19,755 nucleotides of DNA, from the NCBI GenBank assembly GCA_043810345.1, contig JBDROF010000003.1:1-19755 (forward strand). The letters are read 5' to 3'. This document shows, piece by piece, positions 1-6,380 of this stretch. The notes beneath the pieces were generated by a model. The model searched no databases, was not told where the DNA came from, and worked only from the letters and a program-made list of their open reading frames with translations. The stretch comes from QYOJ01 sp043810345. GTDB lineage: Bacteria; Bacteroidota; Bacteroidia; Bacteroidales; FEN-979. A program made the position numbers and the translations under genes. Numbering within the stretch: position 1 is the first letter of the stretch; every line of letters begins with the position of its first letter.

Positions 1-2
1 AG

Positions 3-95
3 ATCAATGTTGCAAACCTGCAGGCAGGTATCTACTTTGTATCAGCGATCACTTCGGAAGGTGTTAAGATCAGGAAGATTGTGGTATCCCACTAA
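3..95 (+). CDS. C-terminal end of a T9SS-secreted protein (partial, 5' end outside window)
   Basis: Only the last 30 codons are inside the window; the frame opens at base 3 and ends with TAA at 93-95. The peptide reads INVANLQAGIYFVSAI, then a short turn and a basic end (KIRKIVVSH). This is the pattern of the type A C-terminal sorting domain of the Bacteroidota type IX secretion system: a hydrophobic strand with L-x-x-G-x-Y, a turn, and a lysine/arginine-rich last strand (K-I-x-K-hydrophobic). Such a domain directs export across the outer membrane and is then removed. The passenger part, and so the function, cannot be seen. The hairpin at 142-179 probably ends its transcript. Confidence 0.8.
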   Translation: MNVANLQAGIYFVSAITSEGVKIRKIVVSH

Positions 96-141
96 TCTGA
101 CTCACCGGTAGATACGCCTGGTTTCGCGTACCTGCTGAGAA

Positions 142-190
142 AAATGGGGTTGTTCCACAGGAATGGAACAACCCCATTTATTTTGCTTTT
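142..190 (+). terminator. Intrinsic terminator, 16-bp perfect stem
   Basis: Bases 142-157 are the exact reverse complement of 164-179, leaving a 6-base loop. The stem includes the GGGG/CCCC block. It is followed by an interrupted T-rich run (177-190) and preceded by an A run (140-144), so it could also act on the minus strand. It lies 47 bases after the stop of the T9SS gene and before the lipoprotein gene at 250, and it explains the short shadow reading frames that cross this gap. Confidence 0.85.
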
Positions 191-249
191 ATCTGTACGA
201 TACAATTTAATATGTTTCCGATCGTTATCTAGGCATAAAAAGAGAAAAT

Positions 250-768
250 ATGAAGAAGATTCGACTGATACAAGGATTGACCTTTGCCCTGTTCCTCTCC
301 TTAACCGCTTGCACGCCTGCAAAATACAAAACGTATATAGTAGGTAATTGGCGACCGGCAGTTTTGGAGTCCGTTGATAGCAAACACTATTCCCTGACCC
401 CCGACAGCGCCACGAATCAGTTTACTGGAATCGCGCATGCCTTTGATCCGATCAAGCAGTCACTGTTAGATTCTAACAAAACAAGGATAACCGTGGAAGA
501 TTTTATGGAACAGATTCAGGCTGTCACGGCTGAAACCAGGACGATGTATACTTTTAGCTCGAATGGGACGGGAACGCGGGTAGTTCCTGATGGCATTTCA
601 ATGAGAGGAACCTGGAAACTCAAAAAACGCGGAAAACTTTTAGTATTGACGAATCCGGATATCACGCAACCCTTTAAACTTACCATCGATACCCTTACCT
701 CAACCCGGATGGTGGTTCGCAATCCCTATATGCCCCAGGGGATGAGATTGACCTACATCAAGCAGTAG
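250..768 (+). CDS. Small lipoprotein with lipocalin-like domain
   Basis: This encodes a 172-residue protein of unknown exact role, probably anchored in the cell envelope. The N-terminus has two lysines, a hydrophobic stretch and a lipobox ending LTAC with the lipidated Cys at residue 21, so it is a signal peptidase II substrate. The mature part begins with a GNW motif (about residues 32-34), then a predicted alpha/loop region, then a strand pattern Y-x-F-x-x-x-G-x-G (about 98-107), GTWKL (about 118-122) and a final strand pair. That order resembles the lipocalin-like lipoproteins common in Bacteroidales, which are small beta-barrels of mostly unknown ligand. The start ATG at 250 is preceded by an A/G-rich stretch (239-247). 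It stands alone between a terminator and a convergent gene. The domain call is by pattern only. Confidence 0.75.
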   Translation: MKKIRLIQGLTFALFLSLTACTPAKYKTYIVGNWRPAVLESVDSKHYSLTPDSATNQFTGIAHAFDPIKQSLLDSNKTRITVEDFMEQIQAVTAETRTMYTFSSNGTGTRVVPDGISMRGTWKLKKRGKLLVLTNPDITQPFKLTIDTLTSTRMVVRNPYMPQGMRLTYIKQ

Positions 769-813
769 AATTTTAAATGGACCGTTGGACTTCCCTGCAC
801 GAACAGCAGGAGG

Positions 814-1791
814 CTATACTTCGCGATGAATCATCTCATTGGCCAGCTTCCTTAGCCCTGCTTTCCGGACCTCATCAACAGAAACCTGTTCCAGGTAGAA
901 TATCGCTCTCTTCAAATACCCTTCGATGATCTCCTGGGTGATGGTATCAATCTCCAGCAACAGGTAAATCTCCTGGATTCTCTGCACCTTCTTATCAGGA
1001 TTAACCTGCTGATCCCTGAATAGTTGCTCTATTTCATCCCGGGTATTTTCATCAGCCAGTTCAAACGCTTTCAGGTAGAGAAATGTTTTTTTATTGCTTA
1101 CAATATCCCCGCCAATCTCTTTCCCGAACTTGGAGGTGTCTCCGAAAGCGTCCAGCAGATCATCCTGGAGTTGAAAGGCCATCCCCAGGTTTTCCCCAAA
1201 TTTATAGATGTTCTCTGCATCCTGTGGATCGGCTCCGGCCATGATAGCCCCCACCTTCACACAACAGGCAATCAGCACCGCCGTCTTGAGCCGGATCATC
1301 ATGAAATAATCATCCAGATTTACCTCCATCTGGGTTTCGAAGTTCATGTCGTACTGCTGCCCTTCACACACTTTCCGGGCCGTGTCATTGAAGGTGGCAA
1401 GCACATCCGGAAGTTTGGCAGGTGTTACCCGGCAAACGTATTCATAAGCCATCACAAACATGGTATCACCGGAGAGAATGGCTACGTTGGAGTTCCATTT
1501 CTTATACACCGTTTGAGTTCCCCGGCGCAGGAGCGCCTGATCCATGATGTCGTCGTGAAGGAGGGTAAAGTTATGAAAGATCTCTACCCCGATGGCCGGA
1601 TTCATCGCTTCATCAGGATTTCCCCCGAACATCTCACAGGAGAGCAATACCAACAAAGGACGCAGTCGCTTTCCTCCTTGAGATAATGCGTATTCGATGG
1701 GATCATAGAGTTCACCCGGAACATCCAGGAAATTTCCCTGCGGGAAGGCATCCTGGATTTTATTCATCAGATATTCAACGGAATGCATCAT
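814..1791 (-). CDS. Polyprenyl synthetase family protein (farnesyl/geranylgeranyl diphosphate synthase type)
   Basis: A 325-residue trans-prenyltransferase that would condense isopentenyl diphosphate with allylic diphosphates to make the C15/C20 or longer precursor of quinones and polyprenols. Visible motifs are GGKRLRP at 39-45 (substrate diphosphate and IPP binding), the first aspartate-rich motif DDIMD at 80-84, the arginine pair at 89-90, GQQYD at 144-148, and the second aspartate-rich motif DDLLD at 210-214. The first motif has no two-residue insertion, and Phe75 lies five positions before it. In studied enzymes this arrangement goes with C20 product length, but length cannot be fixed by eye. 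The ATG at 1791 is six bases after the stop of the rfbA gene on the same strand, so the two are probably co-transcribed. A second Met (residue 2) could also be used. Confidence 0.92.
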   Translation of the reverse strand: MMHSVEYLMNKIQDAFPQGNFLDVPGELYDPIEYALSQGGKRLRPLLVLLSCEMFGGNPDEAMNPAIGVEIFHNFTLLHDDIMDQALLRRGTQTVYKKWNSNVAILSGDTMFVMAYEYVCRVTPAKLPDVLATFNDTARKVCEGQQYDMNFETQMEVNLDDYFMMIRLKTAVLIACCVKVGAIMAGADPQDAENIYKFGENLGMAFQLQDDLLDAFGDTSKFGKEIGGDIVSNKKTFLYLKAFELADENTRDEIEQLFRDQQVNPDKKVQRIQEIYLLLEIDTITQEIIEGYLKRAIFYLEQVSVDEVRKAGLRKLANEMIHREV

Positions 1792-1797
1792 GTGATA

Positions 1798-2667
1798 TTA
1801 CAGGAATGACCCGTTCAGCTTCTTCAGGTATTCGCCATACCCGCTCTTCAGAAGCGGTGCGGCAAGTGTATGGAGTTCTTCCCTGGTGATGAATTTCATC
1901 CGGAAGGCAATCTCTTCGATGCAGCCGATCTTCAGGCCCTGCCTGTTTTGTACCACCTCCACGAACTGAGCTGCCTGGAGTAACGATTCAAAGGTGCCTG
2001 TGTCGAGCCACGCGATCCCCCGTCCAAGCACACTCACTTTCAGTTGTTTCTTTTCAAGGTAAACGCGGTTCACATCGGTGATCTCATATTCACCCCGTGC
2101 GCTGGGCCGGATGTTTTTCGCCACCTCCACCACAGAGTTATCATACAGATAGAGCCCCGGTACGGCGTAGTTGGATTTCGGTTCGCCGGGCTTCTCCTCA
2201 ATGGAGAGGGCGTTGAAATGTTCATCGAACTCAACCACTCCATACCGTTCCGGATCATGCACATGGTAAGCAAACACAACACCACCCTCCGGATCGTTAT
2301 TGGCCTGCATCAGGGAGTATAATCCATTCCCGAAAAAGATATTATCGCCAAGGATCAACGCGACCTTCTCCTGACCGATGAACTCTTCACCGATCACAAA
2401 AGCCTGGGCCAATCCGTTTGGGTTCACCTGTTCTGCATAGGAAAACCGGCATCCCAGGTGGTTTCCGTCACCCAGCAGCTTCTGAAAATGCGGAAGATCA
2501 TGGGGGGTGGAAATGATCAGCACCTCCCTGATTCCTGCCATCATCAACACCGATAAAGGATAGTAGATCATTGGCTTGTCGTAGATGGGCATGAGTTGCT
2601 TGCTGACAGCCAGTGTCAGGGGATGCAACCGGGTTCCGGCTCCACCAGCCAGAATGATACCTTTCAT
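1798..2667 (-). CDS. rfbA: Glucose-1-phosphate thymidylyltransferase
   Basis: A 289-residue nucleotidyltransferase, the usual size for RmlA/RfbA. It joins dTTP and glucose-1-phosphate to dTDP-glucose, the first step to dTDP-L-rhamnose and other deoxysugars. The N-terminus has the nucleotide-binding loop GGAGTRLHPLT (8-18) followed by Lys23-Gln24. The metal-binding LGDN is at 106-109, the sugar-binding EYEITDVN at 193-200, and the second metal aspartate is in WLDTGT (220-225, Asp222). No rmlB, rmlC or rmlD partner lies in the window, which is unusual because these are often clustered. The next gene on the strand is a polyprenyl diphosphate synthase, which hints at joint use in envelope glycan assembly but does not prove it. 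Confidence 0.95.
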   Translation of the reverse strand: MKGIILAGGAGTRLHPLTLAVSKQLMPIYDKPMIYYPLSVLMMAGIREVLIISTPHDLPHFQKLLGDGNHLGCRFSYAEQVNPNGLAQAFVIGEEFIGQEKVALILGDNIFFGNGLYSLMQANNDPEGGVVFAYHVHDPERYGVVEFDEHFNALSIEEKPGEPKSNYAVPGLYLYDNSVVEVAKNIRPSARGEYEITDVNRVYLEKKQLKVSVLGRGIAWLDTGTFESLLQAAQFVEVVQNRQGLKIGCIEEIAFRMKFITREELHTLAAPLLKSGYGEYLKKLNGSFL

Positions 2668-2684
2668 AGAGGAAGAATTTGGAG

Positions 2685-2692
2685 TAAAGATA
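2685..2692 (-). promoter_or_regulatory. Possible -7 box upstream of rfbA (one mismatch)
   Basis: Read on the minus strand the bases are TATCTTTA, one mismatch from the Bacteroidota -7 consensus TAnnTTTG, about 18 bases before the rfbA start codon. It could give rfbA its own transcript in addition to read-through from the RND gene. No clear -33 TTTG at the expected distance. Confidence 0.3.
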
Positions 2693-2705
2693 GTGTTTTT
2701 CCATT

Positions 2706-2772
2706 TGCCCCCAAACCCCCTGAAGGGGACTTACTCCCCTCTCCTTCAGGAGAGGGGCCGGGGGTGAGGTGA
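2706..2772 (-). repeat. GC-rich palindromic element, copy 1 (3' end of RND gene)
   Basis: The element contains a near-perfect inverted repeat at 2736-2757 (CCCCTCTCCT, a 2-base centre, AGGAGAGGGG), a smaller CCCC-TGAA-GGGG hairpin at 2717-2728, and outer C5/G5 runs that can pair around both. Read on the minus strand it starts TCACCTC and matches the copy inside the dihydroorotase gene over its first 37-38 bases, with a few substitutions and one 1-base length difference; after that the two diverge. It overlaps the last ten codons of the RND gene and supplies its TGA stop. It lacks a T run, so it is more likely a dispersed repeat than a classic terminator, though it could protect or attenuate the transcript. 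Confidence 0.8.
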
Positions 2773-5160
2773 ATCCTCCTCATTGGGAATCTCGATATCA
2801 ACCATCTCCTCCTCTTCCGGTTCTTCAAAGATCTCTACCAGCGGTTTCTCGAAGGCTTTTGTGGTACTCCACTTATCGAGGGTGAGGATCAGCGAGGGAA
2901 GGATGAAAAGGTTCAGTAAGCCTGCTACCAGTAAGGTGAAGGAGATCAGGAAGCCAAGGGCCTGGGTGCCTCCGAAGGAAGAGAGGACGAAGATCCCAAA
3001 CCCGAAAAAGAGAATGGTGGAGGAGTAGATCATACTGTATCCCGTCTCTTGCAGTGCTGAGATCACCGAGTACGGAATGTTCCGGTTGGAGTGTTTCAAC
3101 TGAAGCCGGTAACGGGAGAGAAACTGGATAGAGTTATCCACGGAGATCCCAAGTGCAATAGAGAAAATAAGAATGGTGGAGGGTTTGATGGGAATCCCCA
3201 GGTATCCCATCAGGGCACCGGTCATCAACTGTGGGATAAGATTGGGGATCAGCGATATCAGGATCATCCGCCAGGAAGTGAAGAGGAAAGCCAGCAGGAT
3301 GGCAATGCCGATCAGGGCGATGATGATGCTCTCGAACAAGTTCCGGATCAGGAAATTGGTCCCCCTCATGAAAACAATGCTAGTCCCCGTAAGTTCAACC
3401 TCGTACTTTTCAGGATGGAAGATGGTATCGATGGTGGAGCGGACACTCTTCTGGATCCTGGCAATATCCCTGGTGCCCACATTGGCCATCTGCACACTGA
3501 TCCGGGTAATCTGGAAATTGGTGTCGATGAAGTTCTTGAGCAGGGTTTGTTTTTTCGATTTTAGCTCCGGGATATAACTTCCCATGAAGGTAAGTTCGTT
3601 GGAGTTGGGAAGCTGATAAAATTTTGGGTTCCCTCCGTAAAACGTCTGCTTGGCCGATTTGATCACCTCCACAATGGAGAGTGGCTTGGCCAGCTCGGGG
3701 TAGGTAAGGAGAGAATCCTGCAGGCGGTCGATCCGGTTCAGGGTTGACAGGGTAAATACCCCTTTTTTCCGCTTGGTGTCGATCGTGATCTCCATCGGCA
3801 TGATCCCCTTGAAATTAGCCTCGAAGAACATCAGGTCCTGATACAATTGATCCTTCTTTGGAATATCGTCAACGATCCGCCCGCTGGTTGTGAGCCGGGT
3901 AACGCCTACGATCCCGGCCAGGACCAGGATCCCTGTAAGGATGTAAATCGCGTTCCGGTACCCGGTAACCCATACGACTGCCTTCTCGATGATGGCCCGG
4001 GCAATGCTCTCTTCCTGGTGTTTAACATCTTTCATCTGAGGAGGAGGCAGGTAACTGAAAAAGATCGGAACCAGGGTCAATGAGAGAGCATATACCACCA
4101 TGATATTGACGGCTGCAATGATCCCGAACTCAACCAACAGCGTGTTTTTGGTAATGGTAAAGGCGGCGAATCCGATAGCGGTGGATGCATTCGTCAGAAA
4201 ATTTGCACTCCCCACCCGCTGGATCACCCGGGAGAGAGCTTTCACCTTGTTCTGGTGAAGCCGGTATTCGTAGTGGTATTTGTTGAGGAGAAAGATGCAG
4301 TTTTCCACACCGATCACGATGAGCAAAGGAGGAATGATGGCCGTGAGCATGGTGATCTTGTATTCAAAAAGGCTCATCATACCCAACGCCCACACCACAC
4401 TGATCACCACGATGATGATAGGGTAGAGCACCGCTTTGAATGACCGGAAAAAGATATAGAGGAAAATGGCTGCAATCAACAACGAAAGAAAGACAAAGAG
4501 CCTCATCTCATCCTCCAGCATCTTGGAGGTGACTGTCCGGATGAAGGGTAATCCGGAGTAGTGGATCTCAGTATGGTACCGGTCTCCGAATTGATTGGTC
4601 ACATCCCGGATCTGGTCGATCAGCCGGATCCGCATTTTGGTATTCAACAGCCGGTTATCAAGGGTCACAGCAATCAGAGTGACCCCTGTCTCCTTGTTGA
4701 GAATCAGCTTGTCGTAAAATGGAAGAGAATAGATAACCTCCTTCAGGGAGTCGAGTTGAGACTGCCTTTCAGGCTTATGCCGCGTCAACGGCACAAATTC
4801 AAACTTCTTTAGAGAATCGTTCTTCTGCAGGTTATACAAACGGGTGATGGAGACTACCTCTTCCACTCCGGGGATGCCTCTGATCTTCTCCGAAAGGTCG
4901 AACCAGTCGTTAAACTCTTCAAGTCGAAACAGGTTCGTATCCTGGATCCCGATAAAAAGCACGCTGCCATCTTCCCCGAATTGCTCCTTGAATTTCTGGT
5001 AAACGATGTAGGTGGAGTCACTGGCCGGAAGGATCGGGGTCATTTCATAGGAGAGCTTCACATCCCTGGCCATGAACGACATATAAGCCGTGATGGCGAA
5101 GATGATAATGAGGAACTGGAAACGGTTCCGAAGGATCCTCCTGACAAGAAATGTCCACAC
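2746..5160 (-). CDS. RND superfamily (MMPL-type) transporter
   Basis: An 804-residue inner-membrane protein with the duplicated RND layout: one membrane helix at about 12-30, a large periplasmic region (about 35-215), a block of helices at about 220-390, another single helix near 410-430, a second periplasmic region, and a C-terminal helix block (about 610-780). Charged or polar positions inside helices (GVENCIF near 285 and GISVDNSIQ in the C-terminal half) fit the proton-relay segments of MMPL/SSD proteins. Substrate is unknown; relatives move lipids, hopanoids or hydrophobic compounds. The start is GTG at 5160, just after a basic, short cytoplasmic N-terminus. The C-terminus is acidic and Glu-rich, then ends in SPHPRPLS, which is encoded by a palindromic repeat. 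It is the first gene of a probable minus-strand unit with rfbA and the prenyl synthase. Confidence 0.88.
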   Translation of the reverse strand: MWTFLVRRILRNRFQFLIIIFAITAYMSFMARDVKLSYEMTPILPASDSTYIVYQKFKEQFGEDGSVLFIGIQDTNLFRLEEFNDWFDLSEKIRGIPGVEEVVSITRLYNLQKNDSLKKFEFVPLTRHKPERQSQLDSLKEVIYSLPFYDKLILNKETGVTLIAVTLDNRLLNTKMRIRLIDQIRDVTNQFGDRYHTEIHYSGLPFIRTVTSKMLEDEMRLFVFLSLLIAAIFLYIFFRSFKAVLYPIIIVVISVVWALGMMSLFEYKITMLTAIIPPLLIVIGVENCIFLLNKYHYEYRLHQNKVKALSRVIQRVGSANFLTNASTAIGFAAFTITKNTLLVEFGIIAAVNIMVVYALSLTLVPIFFSYLPPPQMKDVKHQEESIARAIIEKAVVWVTGYRNAIYILTGILVLAGIVGVTRLTTSGRIVDDIPKKDQLYQDLMFFEANFKGIMPMEITIDTKRKKGVFTLSTLNRIDRLQDSLLTYPELAKPLSIVEVIKSAKQTFYGGNPKFYQLPNSNELTFMGSYIPELKSKKQTLLKNFIDTNFQITRISVQMANVGTRDIARIQKSVRSTIDTIFHPEKYEVELTGTSIVFMRGTNFLIRNLFESIIIALIGIAILLAFLFTSWRMILISLIPNLIPQLMTGALMGYLGIPIKPSTILIFSIALGISVDNSIQFLSRYRLQLKHSNRNIPYSVISALQETGYSMIYSSTILFFGFGIFVLSSFGGTQALGFLISFTLLVAGLLNLFILPSLILTLDKWSTTKAFEKPLVEIFEEPEEEEMVDIEIPNEEDSPHPRPLS

Positions 5161-5181
5161 AGGGGGTTGACTTTATGGCGG

Positions 5182-5189
5182 CGAAGATA
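5182..5189 (-). promoter_or_regulatory. Possible -7 box for the RND gene (one mismatch)
   Basis: On the minus strand the bases read TATCTTCG, one mismatch from TAnnTTTG, 21 bases before the GTG start at 5160. Spacing would give a short 5' leader. The evidence is the box alone. Confidence 0.3.
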
Positions 5190-5243
5190 AGATTATTCGA
5201 TAGGAATCCCTCAAGAAAATCCCTCAAAATCGCACCGAAATCT

Positions 5244-5251
5244 TAATTTTG
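5244..5251 (+). promoter_or_regulatory. Bacteroidota -7 promoter box for the dehydrogenase gene
   Basis: TAATTTTG fits the TAnnTTTG consensus exactly. Transcription would begin near 5258, giving a leader of about 70 bases to the ATG at 5329. That leader contains the CCTTTGCG repeats. The upstream TTG at 5266, which is in frame with the gene, would lie in the leader and is unlikely to be the start. Confidence 0.55.
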
Positions 5252-5262
5252 TCAGTAATTCT

Positions 5263-5310
5263 CCTTTGCGTTATCCTTTGCGAAGGACGCACGAAGGACC
5301 ACGAAGGAAA
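5263..5310 (+). repeat. CCTTTGCG / ACGAAGGA short repeats in a 5' leader
   Basis: CCTTTGCG occurs at 5263-5270 and 5275-5282. It is followed by AAGGACGC and two copies of ACGAAGGA, which partly complement the first two (CCTT against AAGG), so the leader RNA could fold. The same CCTTTGCG word recurs in the gap after mfd (12514-12620). Confidence 0.6.
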
Positions 5311-5328
5311 AATTGGTTGACTTTCAAA

Positions 5329-6285
5329 ATGATGGCACAGGAGCTAAAGGTATTGATCATCGATGAGGTGCACCCGCTGATACCCAGCGAGTTGACGGCT
5401 CATGGGTTCGCCTGCGATTTTTTCCCGGATTATGGGCGGGATGATTTCCTCCGGATCATCGATCAGTACACCGGGGTGATCATCCGTAGCAAAATCCGCC
5501 TCGACAGGGAGATTCTCTCAAGGGCAGCAAAGCTGAAGTTCATCGGCAGGGTTGGATCGGGACTCGAAAACATGGATGTCCCATACGCCTTGGAGAAAGG
5601 CATCGTGTGCCTGAACTCTCCGGAAGGGAACCGGGATGCCGTAGCGGAGCATGCGCTGGGGATGCTGCTTTCGCTGATGAATCATCTAAACCGGGCCGAC
5701 CGGGAAGTAAAGAGCGGACGATGGATCAGGGAAGGAAACCGGGGTACCGAGATCAAAGGGAAAACCGTGGGGATCGTCGGGTACGGAAATACCGGAAGCG
5801 CGTTTGCTCAACGGCTCAAAGGGTTCGAAGCCAATGTGATCTCCTACGACAAATACAAAACCGGTTATTCCGAAGGAAACACACGGGAGACCACCCTGGA
5901 CGAGATCGTTGATTCGGCAGATATCCTCAGCCTGCATGTACCGCTGACAGATGAGACAACATACATGGTAGATGCCTCTTTCCTGGCCAGGTTCAAAAAG
6001 CCCATCTGGCTGATCAACACATCGAGGGGAAAGGTTGTCAGAACGGCTGACCTGGTGAAAGCCCTGAAGTCGGGGAAGGTCCTGGGTGCGGCCCTGGATG
6101 TCCTGGAGTATGAAGCGAGTTCGTTTGAGGCTCTGGCACAGGATCTTCCGGATGATTACCGGTACCTGATGGAGGCCGGTAACGTGATTCTCACTCCTCA
6201 CATCGCCGGCTGGACACAGGAATCGAATATGAAATTGGCACGTGTGCTGGTGGAGAAGATACTAAATGGTGAAGTGAAATGGTGA
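5329..6285 (+). CDS. D-2-hydroxyacid dehydrogenase, NAD-binding (phosphoglycerate dehydrogenase-like)
   Basis: A 317-318-residue oxidoreductase of the D-isomer-specific 2-hydroxyacid dehydrogenase family. Counting from the second Met (5332), the Rossmann motif G-Y-G-x-x-G is at 150-155, an Asp at 173 sits where NAD-preferring members bind the ribose, Arg232 is in NTSRG, the catalytic-position Glu is at 261, and the catalytic His is in LTPHIAGW (His290). It lacks the C-terminal ACT domain of long SerA enzymes. It may be a 3-phosphoglycerate dehydrogenase, but the substrate cannot be fixed from sequence; serC is not next to it. The frame is open upstream to a TTG at 5266, but that stretch is repeat DNA downstream of the promoter box, so an ATG at 5329 or 5332 is chosen. 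The last codons and stop (GGTGAAGTGAAATGGTGA) run into the short-period repeats at 6265-6345. Confidence 0.88.
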   Translation: MMAQELKVLIIDEVHPLIPSELTAHGFACDFFPDYGRDDFLRIIDQYTGVIIRSKIRLDREILSRAAKLKFIGRVGSGLENMDVPYALEKGIVCLNSPEGNRDAVAEHALGMLLSLMNHLNRADREVKSGRWIREGNRGTEIKGKTVGIVGYGNTGSAFAQRLKGFEANVISYDKYKTGYSEGNTRETTLDEIVDSADILSLHVPLTDETTYMVDASFLARFKKPIWLINTSRGKVVRTADLVKALKSGKVLGAALDVLEYEASSFEALAQDLPDDYRYLMEAGNVILTPHIAGWTQESNMKLARVLVEKILNGEVKW

Positions 6286-6345
6286 AATTTTCTGTTTCAC
6301 TACCTCGCTATTTCGCTATCTTGCTATTTCGTTGTATCACCATAT
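6265..6345 (+). repeat. Short-period repeat (8-bp units) with flanking inverted repeat
   Basis: Four 8-bp units, CTACCTCG, CTATTTCG, CTATCTTG and CTATTTCG, run from 6300 to 6331. On the left are GTGAAATGGTGAAA-type words; GTGAAA pairs with TTTCAC at 6295-6300, and ATGGTGA pairs with TCACCAT near 6337-6343. The left part overlaps the last codons of the dehydrogenase gene and the right part abuts the promoter of the phosphofructokinase gene. Confidence 0.7.
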
Positions 6346-6350
6346 TTCTT

Positions 6351-6358
6351 TAGTTTTG
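6351..6358 (+). promoter_or_regulatory. Bacteroidota -7 promoter box for the phosphofructokinase gene
   Basis: TAGTTTTG matches TAnnTTTG exactly. A TTG at 6332-6334 lies at about the right distance for the -33 element. The predicted leader to the ATG at 6381 is only about 15 bases. Confidence 0.6.
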
Positions 6359-6380
6359 TCTCAGAAACTCAAACAATCAC

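Noticed and set aside
793..812. CCTGC/GCAGG hairpin as a terminator between the lipoprotein and prenyl synthase genes
   Set aside because: Only a 5-bp stem with no T run on either strand; too weak to call.
1024..1686. 220-codon plus-strand frame opposite the prenyl synthase
   Set aside because: Shadow of a strongly conserved minus-strand gene; no recognisable motif, no promoter or ribosome site.
3091..3564. Plus-strand frames opposite the RND gene
   Set aside because: Low-complexity shadow peptides rich in D, G, P and E; the minus-strand exporter explains the region.
5686..6201. 171-codon minus-strand frame opposite the dehydrogenase gene
   Set aside because: Antisense shadow; the plus-strand gene has complete family motifs.
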